Origin: Roseibacillus sp.
GTDB taxonomy: Bacteria > Verrucomicrobiota > Verrucomicrobiia > Verrucomicrobiales > Akkermansiaceae
Reading direction: 5' to 3'
Assembly: GCA_002709915.1 (NCBI GenBank)
Contig: PARF01000079.1
Location: 1 to 32,754 of the forward strand
Length of the DNA stretch: 32,754 bases
Shown: piece after piece, positions 1 to 7,823 of the stretch
How positions within the stretch are numbered: position 1 is the first letter of the stretch
Layout of the letters: each line of letters begins with the position of its first letter
Notes under the pieces: model-generated
Told to the model about the DNA's origin: nothing
Database searches by the model: none
Seen by the model: only the letters and a program-made list of their open reading frames with translations
Position numbers and translations under genes: made by a program

Positions 1-2
1 AT

Positions 3-164
3 CCGGCCTTCATTCTCCGCTACCGGGCGATGAGCTTCATACTCCAATCGGAGCACTTTTCGCCCGTGGTGATGATTCCGGACCAGACCTTCGAAGATCG
101 ATACCGCACCGGCATGAGGATTATTTGCCTCATCCCGCAGAGTGCCTCGGTCTATCGGTTCTGA
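3..164 (+). CDS. C-terminal fragment of an unidentified protein
   Basis: Frame 3 is open from the left edge to a TGA and encodes about 53 residues ending in SASVYRF. The upstream part lies outside the window and no family was recognised. It converges on the MobA-MoaD gene, with 19 bases between the two stop codons, and this tight packing supports a real gene end. The residues are a mixture of aromatic, basic and hydrophobic with no visible motif. It does not resemble MoaE, which would have been the expected missing partner of the neighbouring molybdenum-cofactor genes. A chance open frame at the edge cannot be excluded. Confidence 0.45.
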   Translation, partial: PAFILRYRAMSFILQSEHFSPVVMIPDQTFEDRYRTGMRIICLIPQSASVYRF

Positions 165-183
165 AGTAAGGCAGAACATGGAT

Positions 184-1014
184 CTAGCCTCCTGCAAAGG
201 GAGGGAAAAGGGTTACTTTATCCTCTTCAGTGAGAGGCTGATTCCAAGATTTGAATTCATCATTGATAGCGACTTTCACCGAATCGATTTCAAGGGAAAG
301 CGCCCGGGATAGACGCAGTTCTTCCCAGAGACCCGCAGCTGTGACTGACCGTGTCTGGAACTCTTCGGAATGACAGCCTGCGTCTTCCCTCAGGACTCCG
401 CAGTATTCGACGAAGACTTTTTTAAGAGTTCGTCCGTGATTGAGGCTCAGGCGCGCTTCCTCAAGGTCTTCGGGGCGGTTGCAGTTATCCAGAGCCGATA
501 GTTCGGGTAGTTCAATTTCCTTGCGGTTCAAAGTGGAGAGGAATCGACGTGCACAACGGATGCCCTCGGAGAGCACCTTTTTCAGAGAGGGATGGGCGGA
601 GGGCTCGTAAATCGTGCACAGAGGTTCGGGTTTTCCGTCGAAGCGGCTGGTGAAGCAGGTCGCATCGCTGGAGGGGGCTCTGGATTCCACCAGATATTTC
701 AGGGTGGATGAGGTAAGAAAGGGCAGGTCACAGGCAGTGACGAGCCACGCAGCCTCAGGCGAATGGCGGAAAGCGGCTTCCAGTCCAGCCAACGGACCGG
801 CATTATCTCGCAGGTCCTGAATGGTCGGATGGTTATAATTCCGGGTGTCATCTCCTGCGATGGCCAGATAAGACTGTGCGGTAACTGCTCCAAGAAGTTC
901 CATTCCACTGTCGCGCATGGAGAGCCCATCAACAATCTTCAGGTCAGCCTTGTCACGGCCCATCCGGGAGCTTTTCCCTCCTGCAAGGAGGAGACCGTAG
1001 GTGGGGGTCCTCAC
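184..1014 (-). CDS. MobA-MoaD fusion: molybdenum cofactor guanylyltransferase with C-terminal molybdopterin synthase small subunit
   Basis: Residues 7-190 are a MobA-type nucleotidyltransferase: LLLAGGKSSRMGRDKA (GTP-binding loop), AGPLAGL, the metal-binding ACDLPFL around residue 96, and NRPEDLEEA. MobA joins GMP to molybdopterin in the cytoplasm. Residues 196-276 match a complete MoaD/ThiS ubiquitin-like domain of the usual 81 residues, ending in LFPPFAGG. The terminal Gly-Gly is the tail that is adenylated and thiocarboxylated to carry sulfur to MoaE. The GTG start overlaps the moaC stop as GTGA, so translation is probably coupled. E. coli MobA is 194 residues, so the excess here is exactly one MoaD. 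There is no frameshift between the parts. The domain calls are strong; whether both activities are retained is inference. Confidence 0.9.
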   Translation of the reverse strand: MRTPTYGLLLAGGKSSRMGRDKADLKIVDGLSMRDSGMELLGAVTAQSYLAIAGDDTRNYNHPTIQDLRDNAGPLAGLEAAFRHSPEAAWLVTACDLPFLTSSTLKYLVESRAPSSDATCFTSRFDGKPEPLCTIYEPSAHPSLKKVLSEGIRCARRFLSTLNRKEIELPELSALDNCNRPEDLEEARLSLNHGRTLKKVFVEYCGVLREDAGCHSEEFQTRSVTAAGLWEELRLSRALSLEIDSVKVAINDEFKSWNQPLTEEDKVTLFPPFAGG

Positions 1015-1496
1015 GAAGTCTGAGTGGGGGAAAAATCGCTTTTACCTCCTCGCTTTTCCTCAAGCTGAAGGCTGGTGATTTCGATCGCCGGGTTAAGTCC
1101 CTTGCACATGTCGTAGACAGTCAGCGCGGCAACGGAGGCGCCGGTAAGGGCTTCCATCTCGACTCCTGTCCGGCTGCTGGTTGAGCATTCACACTCTACT
1201 TTGAGCGAGTGATCGTCGTGGGGATCAATCTTCACATTACACTTGTCCAGGGGGAGAGGATGACAGAGGGGAATAAGGGACGAGGTTTGCTTGGCGGCCA
1301 TGATGCCTGCCAGAATTGCAGTATTAAGGATGGAGCCCTTTTTGTTCTGGAAACCCTCTTCCTTGAGCTGGCACAGGAGTTCAGATCCGAGAACGATACT
1401 GCAGCCAGCTCGCGCATACCGGCTGGTAACAGCCTTTGCGCCAACATCAACCATCCTAGGATGGCCTGCTTCATCCAGATGAGAGTGTTCGCTCAC
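1011..1496 (-). CDS. moaC: Cyclic pyranopterin monophosphate synthase MoaC
   Basis: This 161-residue protein has the usual MoaC length. MoaC acts with MoaA in the first step of molybdenum-cofactor synthesis, converting the cyclic GTP product to cyclic pyranopterin monophosphate. Visible signatures are the N-terminal MVDVGAKAVTSRYA, the block AAKQTSSLIPLCHPLPL, and RTGVEMEALTGASVAALTVYDMCK, which includes the catalytic Asp and Lys near the C-terminus. The start is GTG, with no clear Shine-Dalgarno. It lies 50 bases after moeA and overlaps the MobA-MoaD fusion by four bases, so moeA, moaC and mobA-moaD probably form one operon. The C-terminal tail after residue 150 is non-conserved. Confidence 0.96.
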   Translation of the reverse strand: MSEHSHLDEAGHPRMVDVGAKAVTSRYARAGCSIVLGSELLCQLKEEGFQNKKGSILNTAILAGIMAAKQTSSLIPLCHPLPLDKCNVKIDPHDDHSLKVECECSTSSRTGVEMEALTGASVAALTVYDMCKGLNPAIEITSLQLEEKRGGKSDFSPTQTS

Positions 1497-1546
1497 GGTA
1501 TTAGGCTAGGACAATGGTGAAAAAAAACGAGAGGATTTACTTCAAG

Positions 1547-2749
1547 TCAGAGCCACGACCAATACCGGGTTAGGGCACCTTTGGGAAAGGAACCTCGCCC
1601 AGCGGGGAGCTCGATAAATCCATCAGATTCAATGGCAGAAGCAAAGTCCCCGGAATTTGCGGGGGGGATAGGTTCGGCGACAATGCATGCATCTTCCTGC
1701 CTTGTTTTGACCGGGAGGCTGTAGGAAAAGGATGAATCGAAGGTGAACTTGGAAGAGAGTGACACTATCTGCGATGAGTGGCTTTGTCTGAGAGCAGCTT
1801 TGAGAAAGGGCAGGACGTAGCGATGGAAGGTAATTTGAACCGACATTGGATTGCCCGGGAGAGCAAAGACGGAGGGAATTCCTTCCCAGAAAGCCAGGGG
1901 CTTGCCGGGGCGCTGAGCAACTCCGTGGAAGGATGGAGGTCCAAACATTTTCTCCATGGCTGGTCGGACGAAGTCGTATTTACCCTTCGAGATTCCACCG
2001 CAGAGGATAAGGAGATCACAATGTCGTTGTCTTTCCACCGCAGTGAAGGTGGCCAAGGGATCGTCCGGCAGGTGCTGATAATGAACTAATTCGGCACCGG
2101 CCTCGAAAAGGGCAGCGTGGAGGGCTGCAGCATTGGATTGACGGATTTCGTGATCTGCCGGAGTGGACTTGGGGTCGACCACCTCGTCGCCGGTAGTGAA
2201 AAGAGAGACACGGGGTCGTTTCACAACTTGCAGTCTAGTAGCGCCTACGGTGGCCGCGACAGCAGCTACGCGAGAATCAATGACGGTGTCTGATGGAACC
2301 AGAATCGCACCGGCTTCGTAGTCACTGGCCCGTCGGTGAATGAAGCGTCCCCGGATGGCTGAACCGGCTTCAATCGCGAAGTGATGATCCTGCCGTGTGA
2401 CCTGCTCGTAGGGTATGACGGTATCGCAGTCGGGTGGGAGGCAGGCTCCAGTCATGACTTCCCAGCAGTGTCCTGGTGGAGTCGCCTGCGGTGCCGGAGC
2501 TCCAGCTGGATGCTCGCCCACAATTGCGAGAGTCGGGTGTTCCTCAAGATCGCGTTCTTTACAGCATATGCCATCCATCATGACCCGGTCATAGGGAGGA
2601 AGAGGTCTGTCAGCTACAAGGGGGCGTGCGAGGACTCTTCCTCCAGCATTTTCCAGAGGCACGTCTTCCTCCCCGAGATCCGGGATAGCGGACAGCGTGA
2701 TTTCTTCTGCAGCCTGGGGAGTGATGAGAGAATTCATGAACGTCACCAT
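1547..2749 (-). CDS. moeA: Molybdopterin molybdenumtransferase MoeA
   Basis: This 400-residue protein covers the full MoeA architecture. MoeA inserts molybdate into adenylated molybdopterin. Seen in order: an N-terminal helix (ITPQAAEEITL), PPYDRVMMDG near residues 51-60, MTGACLPPDCDTVIPYE at 99-115, FTTGDEV, IRQSNA, LCGGISKGKYDFV, and RPGKPLAFWEG followed by FALPGNPMS. The usual PPFDNSAMDGYA is altered to PPYDRVMMDGI, keeping the MDG core. The ORF start is ATG at 2749. An in-frame ATG at 2737 has a GGTGA element just upstream and fits the family's N-terminus equally well. It is transcribed away from moaA across a 69-base intergenic region. Confidence 0.94.
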   Translation of the reverse strand: MVTFMNSLITPQAAEEITLSAIPDLGEEDVPLENAGGRVLARPLVADRPLPPYDRVMMDGICCKERDLEEHPTLAIVGEHPAGAPAPQATPPGHCWEVMTGACLPPDCDTVIPYEQVTRQDHHFAIEAGSAIRGRFIHRRASDYEAGAILVPSDTVIDSRVAAVAATVGATRLQVVKRPRVSLFTTGDEVVDPKSTPADHEIRQSNAAALHAALFEAGAELVHYQHLPDDPLATFTAVERQRHCDLLILCGGISKGKYDFVRPAMEKMFGPPSFHGVAQRPGKPLAFWEGIPSVFALPGNPMSVQITFHRYVLPFLKAALRQSHSSQIVSLSSKFTFDSSFSYSLPVKTRQEDACIVAEPIPPANSGDFASAIESDGFIELPAGRGSFPKGALTRYWSWL

Positions 2750-2818
2750 TTCACAGTGAATGGATGAATACCCAAGTATTTAGTTGCGAGATGGCGTTGC
2801 TACGCTTGGCTTGGGTCG
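2750..2818. promoter_or_regulatory. Divergent moeA/moaA promoter region with an inverted repeat
   Basis: These 69 bases separate the divergent moeA and moaA starts and must contain both promoters if the starts are right. CCCAAG (2771-2776) and CTTGGG (2810-2815) are inverted around a small GCGT/ACGC hairpin, ending four bases before the moaA ATG. No convincing -35/-10 pair was found. No match to the known Moco RNA motif was recognised. Confidence 0.35.
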
Positions 2819-3811
2819 ATGCTGCTGGATGAGTATGATCGACCGCTTCGGGACCTCCGCATCTCCGTCACCGACCGGTGTAATTTTCGCTGCCGCTACT
2901 GCATGCCGGCAGAGGTGTTTGGTCCCGGTTACCGCTTCCTGCAGCGGAAAGATCTTCTCACTTATGAGGAGATTGAGAATCTGGCAGGGCTGGTCGCCGG
3001 CCTCGGAGTGCGGAAATTCCGTTTAACGGGAGGAGAGCCTCTCCTGCGGCAGGGGCTGGAGGAGTTGGTAATGATGCTGTCCAACCTCGAAGGCGTTGAG
3101 GATCTTGCAATGACGACCAACGGAGTGCTCCTTGCAGCCTACGCGGCGAAATTGCGGCGAGCTGGCTTGCACCGGGTGACGGTTAGTCTGGATGCTCTGG
3201 ATAGAAAGGTTTTCGGACAGATGAATGGGGTGGGAGCAAGGGTGGAAAGAGTGCTGGATGGAATCGAGCAAGCGCTCTCTGAAGGGTTGGGCGTCAAAAT
3301 CAATACGGTCGTGCAACAAGGAATCAATGAGAGTGAGATCTTGCCGCTTGTCCGCTGGGGCAGCGAGCGAGATATACCAGTGAGGTTCATTAAATACATG
3401 GATGTCGGTGAGACTAACGGGTGGCGGATGGAGCATGTCGTTCCCAGCGCAGAGGTTTTCGAGATGATTGCGGCAGAGTTTCCCCTGAACAAACTTGAGC
3501 CTGCTCACCGAGGCGAGGTTGCGCGGCGTTACCAGATCGGGAGGGGGAAGGCAGAAGTTGGGTTTATTTCGTCGGTGACTGAACCATTCTGCGGTGATTG
3601 CAATCGTCTCCGTCTTTCTGCTGAGGGCAAACTGTATACCTGCCTCTTTGCCGAGAGCGGATTTGATGTCCGGGAACTGCTGAGGGCGGGCAAAGAGGAA
3701 ACTCTGGGCCTTGCGATTCGAGGCGTATGGGCTGATCGCAGTGATCGTTACTCGGAGCGGCGGGGGGCAGGAAAAAACCAGAAGGTAGAAATGAGCTATA
3801 TAGGAGGATAG
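2819..3811 (+). CDS. moaA: GTP 3',8-cyclase MoaA (radical SAM)
   Basis: MoaA uses two [4Fe-4S] clusters and SAM to rearrange GTP in the first committed step of molybdenum-cofactor synthesis. The N-terminal radical SAM motif is CNFRCRYC (Cys21, Cys25, Cys28), followed by the SAM-binding RLTGGEPLLR and TTNG. The C-terminal GTP-side cluster motif is FCGDCNRLRLSAEGKLYTC (Cys258, Cys261, Cys275). The chain ends with the conserved Gly-Gly tail (MSYIGG) that reaches into the active site. Length 330 is normal. It is divergent from moeA and five bases upstream of the MOSC gene, whose ribosome-binding site lies inside the last moaA codons. No Shine-Dalgarno precedes moaA itself. Confidence 0.97.
   Translation: MLLDEYDRPLRDLRISVTDRCNFRCRYCMPAEVFGPGYRFLQRKDLLTYEEIENLAGLVAGLGVRKFRLTGGEPLLRQGLEELVMMLSNLEGVEDLAMTTNGVLLAAYAAKLRRAGLHRVTVSLDALDRKVFGQMNGVGARVERVLDGIEQALSEGLGVKINTVVQQGINESEILPLVRWGSERDIPVRFIKYMDVGETNGWRMEHVVPSAEVFEMIAAEFPLNKLEPAHRGEVARRYQIGRGKAEVGFISSVTEPFCGDCNRLRLSAEGKLYTCLFAESGFDVRELLRAGKEETLGLAIRGVWADRSDRYSERRGAGKNQKVEMSYIGG
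3802..3807 (+). promoter_or_regulatory. Shine-Dalgarno of the MOSC gene inside the moaA C-terminus
   Basis: AGGAGG lies nine bases before the MOSC ATG and is formed by the last codons of moaA (ATA GGA GGA TAG). It is the only perfect Shine-Dalgarno seen before a gene in this window, and it supports the ATG at 3817. Confidence 0.75.
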
Positions 3812-3816
3812 GAGTT

Positions 3817-4308
3817 ATGGATTGGGAAATTAATATCATTCATTTATTTGTTTCAGGTGGACACAACTATCGGGGGCGGCATGGCAAAGGCTCCCTCGAT
3901 CATCAAATAGAGGATCCTGATCTCATTGAATGTGTGGCGGAAAGGGGGATCCGAGGAGACCGGTTTTTTGACCATCAGGAGAACTTCAAGGGCCAGATCA
4001 CGTTTTTCGATCATGAGGTCTACAACGATGTGAAAAAGGCGTTTGGACTGCCAGACCTCGCTGCCTCGGTCTTTCGCAGGAATGTGGTGCTGAGGGGAGT
4101 GCCTCTTTCGGAGCTCATCGGAAAGCGTTTCACGATCGGGGGCCTCGAGTTCGAGGGAACCGAGGAAGCGGCCCCCTGTTACTGGATGAACGAGGCCGCA
4201 GCGGACGGAGTGCATGAATTCCTCAAAGGTCAGGGAGGACTCCGCGCCCGCATCCTGAGTGGAGGAACGCTGAAGAAGGGGATAAGCTCTCTTTCTCTGG
4301 TTCCCTAA
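3817..4308 (+). CDS. MOSC domain protein
   Basis: This 163-residue protein is essentially a single MOSC domain, the fold shared by the C-terminus of molybdenum-cofactor sulfurase and by YiiM/mARC-type proteins. Visible features are an N-terminal beta region, AERGIRGDRFF around residues 41-51, the conserved-cysteine region EEAAPCYW (Cys121), and GLRARILSGG near residues 141-150. Stand-alone MOSC proteins are thought to bind or transfer sulfurated molybdenum cofactor; which enzyme is served here is unknown. It is translationally close to moaA and has a strong ribosome-binding site. Its stop codon overlaps that of the convergent SET-domain gene by four bases. Confidence 0.88.
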   Translation: MDWEINIIHLFVSGGHNYRGRHGKGSLDHQIEDPDLIECVAERGIRGDRFFDHQENFKGQITFFDHEVYNDVKKAFGLPDLAASVFRRNVVLRGVPLSELIGKRFTIGGLEFEGTEEAAPCYWMNEAAADGVHEFLKGQGGLRARILSGGTLKKGISSLSLVP

Positions 4309-4697
4309 GTCTTGGAGGGTGTTTCCGGCGGGATCTCGCGATCTTGCGAACTAACGCTTCTGCCTGTGGCGTAGCACGTGAAAGGGGATGCGATTTCGGT
4401 CTCGGTAGCGAGGTAATTGAAGGTAAGCTCCTCCCCTTCTTCGATTTCACGAAGGGCAAAAAACTGGCGGCCCTCAAGGCGGAGATTTTGATTGAAAGAG
4501 TGATTGAGGCAGACCGCATAGTCATCTACCACATGCTGCTCCGGTGCAATTTCGATGCTTTCCCGGGTCCGCGTTGCAGAGGGTTCGCCGCGGACGACGT
4601 AGACGAGCTCCCCTTGTGAAAAGGCGAAGCGAGAGTAGGTAGCATTCTCTCCATGTTCATTTTCACTTGTCCGGAAGCAGTCGCTGCGGTCATTCAC
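4305..4697 (-). CDS. Short SET-domain protein (putative lysine methyltransferase)
   Basis: The C-terminal half carries a SET core: CLNHSFNQN (residues 63-71, the NHS SAM-pocket motif), FFALREIEEGEELTFNY (79-95) and LATETEIASPFTC, the usual approach to the post-SET segment. SET proteins methylate lysines using SAM. The N-terminal SET motif (normally G-x-G-v-f/a) is poorly recognisable; only FSQGELVYVVRGE fits. At 130 residues it is near the lower limit of bacterial SET proteins. The ORF begins with GTG; an ATG four bases inside it reads a different frame, so the N-terminus is uncertain. It converges on the MOSC gene. Substrate unknown. Confidence 0.72.
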   Translation of the reverse strand: MNDRSDCFRTSENEHGENATYSRFAFSQGELVYVVRGEPSATRTRESIEIAPEQHVVDDYAVCLNHSFNQNLRLEGRQFFALREIEEGEELTFNYLATETEIASPFTCYATGRSVSSQDREIPPETPSKT

Positions 4698-4826
4698 CTC
4701 GCCTAGATCGATACCACGACGAATGGATCATGGCGAGGCGAATAGATCTCTGAGGCTGGATGATCGTCAGAGGGAATAAAACTGGAAATACACCCAGCCT
4801 GTCAGTGGCAGGACTTGACGGTAGTC

Positions 4827-7796
4827 TCAGTTGATCTGGAGAAAACTTTCACTGAGAAGTACTGCGCGGATGAGAGATCTCAACCGATGGCTCTCGTTAG
4901 CTGTATTCTCCACGATCTCTTCAACAACGAGAAAGTCCGCTGGATTCAACTCCCGCGAAGTAGCATACCGCATGAGATGCGCCGTGAAGGCTCGAGCGAA
5001 ACGACGCTCCTCTTTTGCCAGTGATTCCTTGAAGCGAACTGCCCCATCAAAGGGATACTTTTTCATGAGGGTGCCGCTGGCGTCAACATCCCGGCCATTT
5101 GGATACTTGTCTCTCCACCTGCCAATGATGTCATAGTTCTCAAGAGCAAAACCGAGTGGATCAAGGCGCGAGTGACAGCCCGCGCAGTCTGGATTCTCGC
5201 GATGCTTGGCGAACTTCTCGCGGATGGTGAGATTCTCGTCGGCAGCATCCTCATTCAACGGGGGTACATCATTGGGCGGAGGCGGGGGAGGATCATTGAA
5301 AATCACCTCGATCACCCATGCCCCCCGGGCAATTGGATGAGTGCGTTTGGGGCCGGAGGTCATGCTCAGCATCGCTGCGTTGGTAATAATCCCTCCGTAG
5401 CGGGGATCGTCAGCCGCCCGACGGGAGAAAGATCTTGAGCGCAGTTTGCTACGAATATCATCTTCAAATATCTTCTTGGCGTCCTGCCGCGCCCGGCCCG
5501 GGTCAGTATTGGGAGGAATATTATCGAATGAGCTCTGAGCCCGTTGAAGTTCCTGAACGAGACTACTGCGCCTGTCCTTCTGGGGTGGGGTAAGGGCCTT
5601 TTCGAGTTCCGACTCGGTGACATAAAGCCCACCGGCGGAACCGGCAATCTCCTCCGCATCGAGAGCGCGGTTGTATAGTCGCGCTCGAGCCAGACTGACA
5701 TCAAGGTATCGTCCGCCTCCGGCAGGAAGATGTCGCACTCCAAAAATGATGGAGCTCTTATCCTTGGGAAATGTGGCGAGGCTCGTTCGGAAGGGCTTGC
5801 CGTAGGGCATGCCGTTTCTATAGAGGGTCACCGAGCCATCGGTGCCATAGACCATAGCGAGGTGAATCTTCTGGTTGGGCTTCATCTCGGGGGTAGATCC
5901 AGGGAAGTCCTTTGTACGGGCGAAGCGGTTGCTGCCTGAGATCCAATGACGTTTTTTCCGCTCCCCTAGCACGATGGTATCAAAAAAGTCGCCGGGTCCC
6001 TGGACCCCCATGAATCCCCCTCCGTCCTGGTCAATATTGTGCACCATACCCCAGACCTCGAGAGTCTTCTCTTTCAGGTCAAGTGAGAGGGGAGGGCTCT
6101 GCAGGTAGGAGTTTTTCAGGACCGCCATACCTTCGCTGAAGCTGATTTTGCCGTGGCTTTTCAGGTGCAGCGATCCCACTGAATCCCGAAGGTTATTGTT
6201 GAATTCCCATGCTGCTATGGGGTCAAGGTTGACTGGTTTTCCTCCCTTGCGGCGATCCTTTAGGAGACGAGTTTTGACGGGGTCCAGCAGGGATTTGAGT
6301 TCCGCTTCTTTCGATTGAATTATAGTCCTGAAGGCTGAACGCTTCTGGTCGTTGGATTTGTTGCGGGTTACAATGGCCTCCGTGTCAAAGCGGGGTGGTT
6401 TCAGATCGGAGTTATACCAGGTCTGGAGGAATTCACTCTGATAGGAAAACCGGGGAGCAATAAGCTCAATGACTGGCCGGTCCTCAAGGAACATGGCGTC
6501 GAAAAGAAGAAGTGGTTCGAGAATCATCTGAACGCTGGCCGGGCTGGAATTATCGACGTTGAAAAGGCGTGCTAGTTTTGGATCTGGAGTAGCGCCAAGA
6601 AGGTTTTCGAGTTGCATCCATTGGGAGGGAAAAGCATCCAGAAAGCGCTCGATCCGGGAATCAGACATCATGCGATCACAGGCTTTCTTGAAGACCTCCA
6701 GATTGGCGAGCTCCCCGCTCTCCGCCGATCGTAGAAGCTCGAGATCCGGGCCACTGTTCCAGAGAAAGAAAGAAAGATTGCTTGCGACGACGAAAAGGTC
6801 CTTCCCTTCGCTGGTTGATCCATATCGGAGAAGAAATCGGGGAGACGAGAGGACAGCAGAGGCTACTCGTTTCATCGCGTCGGTGAAGGATGTTCCCTGC
6901 TCGATCTTTCCGAGGGTATAGTTGGTGTAGCGCTCAAGGGTATCTACCTCGATAGAGCTTCGGAAAGCGAGGAGAAGAAAGTTCTTCAACCGTTTTTGGA
7001 CCTCTTCCCGCATGTCTCCCTCCTTGGGGGCCTGAAAGAAATCGTTCCATATGCCCACCGTTTGCTCATTAAAGTCCGGGCTTTCAATGATTGAGACGCT
7101 GAGACGCAGGAAGGAATCGAGAAGGAGGGGCGACAAGGAAAGCTGATTTGCCTGATTGTCATACCCGTGAGCGGCCCGAAGGTCTTTAGGGAAGGATTTG
7201 ACATTGCGCATTCCTGCGGCGGGCGAGAGTGAGTGACAGGCAACTTCGACCTTGTCGGGCATCTTTCTGGTATCCGGTGCGAGATAGTTGCTATGCCGGG
7301 TCATGAGCTTTTCCGGGAGGGCAAAGAGATCGCGGTTGAGCCCGAAAAGGTCACGAACAGCGTTATTATACTGGAACCTGTTGAGTCTCCTGATCTGAAC
7401 GTGTCGGTCTTCGGGGTTTGCCGCGGTGGCCTCGCGCAGCGTTGCTTTTAAGCTGGCCAAAAGTTCCTCTCGTTTGGCCTCCGGGATCTCAGGCTCATCT
7501 TCGGGAGGCATATCGTAGGAATCGACGGCCTCGATCAGTTCCTTCAGCAGCTTTGGATTGGCCCGGAGGTGAGCGGAGGTGGTGATTTCCCTGAGGTTGA
7601 CCTTCCCCTTGGTCTTTTCGCCTCCATGGCACTTTATACAGTGCTGTGCAAAGAGAGGTTTGAGCAAGGAGTCGAACTGGGCTCTGCTGTCTGAATTTGG
7701 AGCAGTAGCGTTGCTGGCCGGGCTCAATAGAAGGGTCATGCTCAACAACATCAAAGCAGAAGCCCTCACAGGCATATATGCGCTTGATGTCGCCAT
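4827..7796 (-). CDS. Secreted DUF1587/DUF1595/DUF1592/DUF1588/DUF1585 protein with CxxCH motif and LamG insert
   Basis: This is the large PVC-type planctomycete-cytochrome family. A hydrophobic signal segment (residues 8-31) is followed by a c-type haem-like motif HCIKCH (Cys53, Cys56, His57), then DUF1587 (RRLNRFQYNNAVRDLFG, 136-152) and DUF1595/DUF1592 (AVLSSPRFLLRYG and following). A LamG/concanavalin-like domain lies at about 520-735 (LEVWGMVHNIDQDGG, VTLYRNGMPYGKPF). DUF1588 follows (GGIITNAAMLSMTSGPKRTHP) and DUF1585 ends the protein, with CAGCHSRLDPLGF at 871-883. The role is unproven; genomic association with secreted hydrolases suggests an envelope or extracellular function. It follows the DUF1552 gene by 27 bases, so the two form a typical pair. 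An internal ATG at residue 8 is an alternative start. Confidence 0.92.
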   Translation of the reverse strand: MATSSAYMPVRASALMLLSMTLLLSPASNATAPNSDSRAQFDSLLKPLFAQHCIKCHGGEKTKGKVNLREITTSAHLRANPKLLKELIEAVDSYDMPPEDEPEIPEAKREELLASLKATLREATAANPEDRHVQIRRLNRFQYNNAVRDLFGLNRDLFALPEKLMTRHSNYLAPDTRKMPDKVEVACHSLSPAAGMRNVKSFPKDLRAAHGYDNQANQLSLSPLLLDSFLRLSVSIIESPDFNEQTVGIWNDFFQAPKEGDMREEVQKRLKNFLLLAFRSSIEVDTLERYTNYTLGKIEQGTSFTDAMKRVASAVLSSPRFLLRYGSTSEGKDLFVVASNLSFFLWNSGPDLELLRSAESGELANLEVFKKACDRMMSDSRIERFLDAFPSQWMQLENLLGATPDPKLARLFNVDNSSPASVQMILEPLLLFDAMFLEDRPVIELIAPRFSYQSEFLQTWYNSDLKPPRFDTEAIVTRNKSNDQKRSAFRTIIQSKEAELKSLLDPVKTRLLKDRRKGGKPVNLDPIAAWEFNNNLRDSVGSLHLKSHGKISFSEGMAVLKNSYLQSPPLSLDLKEKTLEVWGMVHNIDQDGGGFMGVQGPGDFFDTIVLGERKKRHWISGSNRFARTKDFPGSTPEMKPNQKIHLAMVYGTDGSVTLYRNGMPYGKPFRTSLATFPKDKSSIIFGVRHLPAGGGRYLDVSLARARLYNRALDAEEIAGSAGGLYVTESELEKALTPPQKDRRSSLVQELQRAQSSFDNIPPNTDPGRARQDAKKIFEDDIRSKLRSRSFSRRAADDPRYGGIITNAAMLSMTSGPKRTHPIARGAWVIEVIFNDPPPPPPNDVPPLNEDAADENLTIREKFAKHRENPDCAGCHSRLDPLGFALENYDIIGRWRDKYPNGRDVDASGTLMKKYPFDGAVRFKESLAKEERRFARAFTAHLMRYATSRELNPADFLVVEEIVENTANESHRLRSLIRAVLLSESFLQIN

Positions 7797-7823
7797 GATG
7801 CAGAGTGCTCTTGGTTTCTTCCC

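Noticed and set aside
3-164. Left-edge fragment as the missing MoaE
   Set aside because: The sequence has none of the conserved MoaE C-terminal features and lies on the opposite strand from the adjoining moeA-moaC-mobA operon.
4305-4390. Frameshift at the C-terminus of the SET protein
   Set aside because: The alternative frame (RATPQAEALVRK) does not restore a post-SET cysteine cluster, and the read frame ends in a form plausible for short SET proteins.
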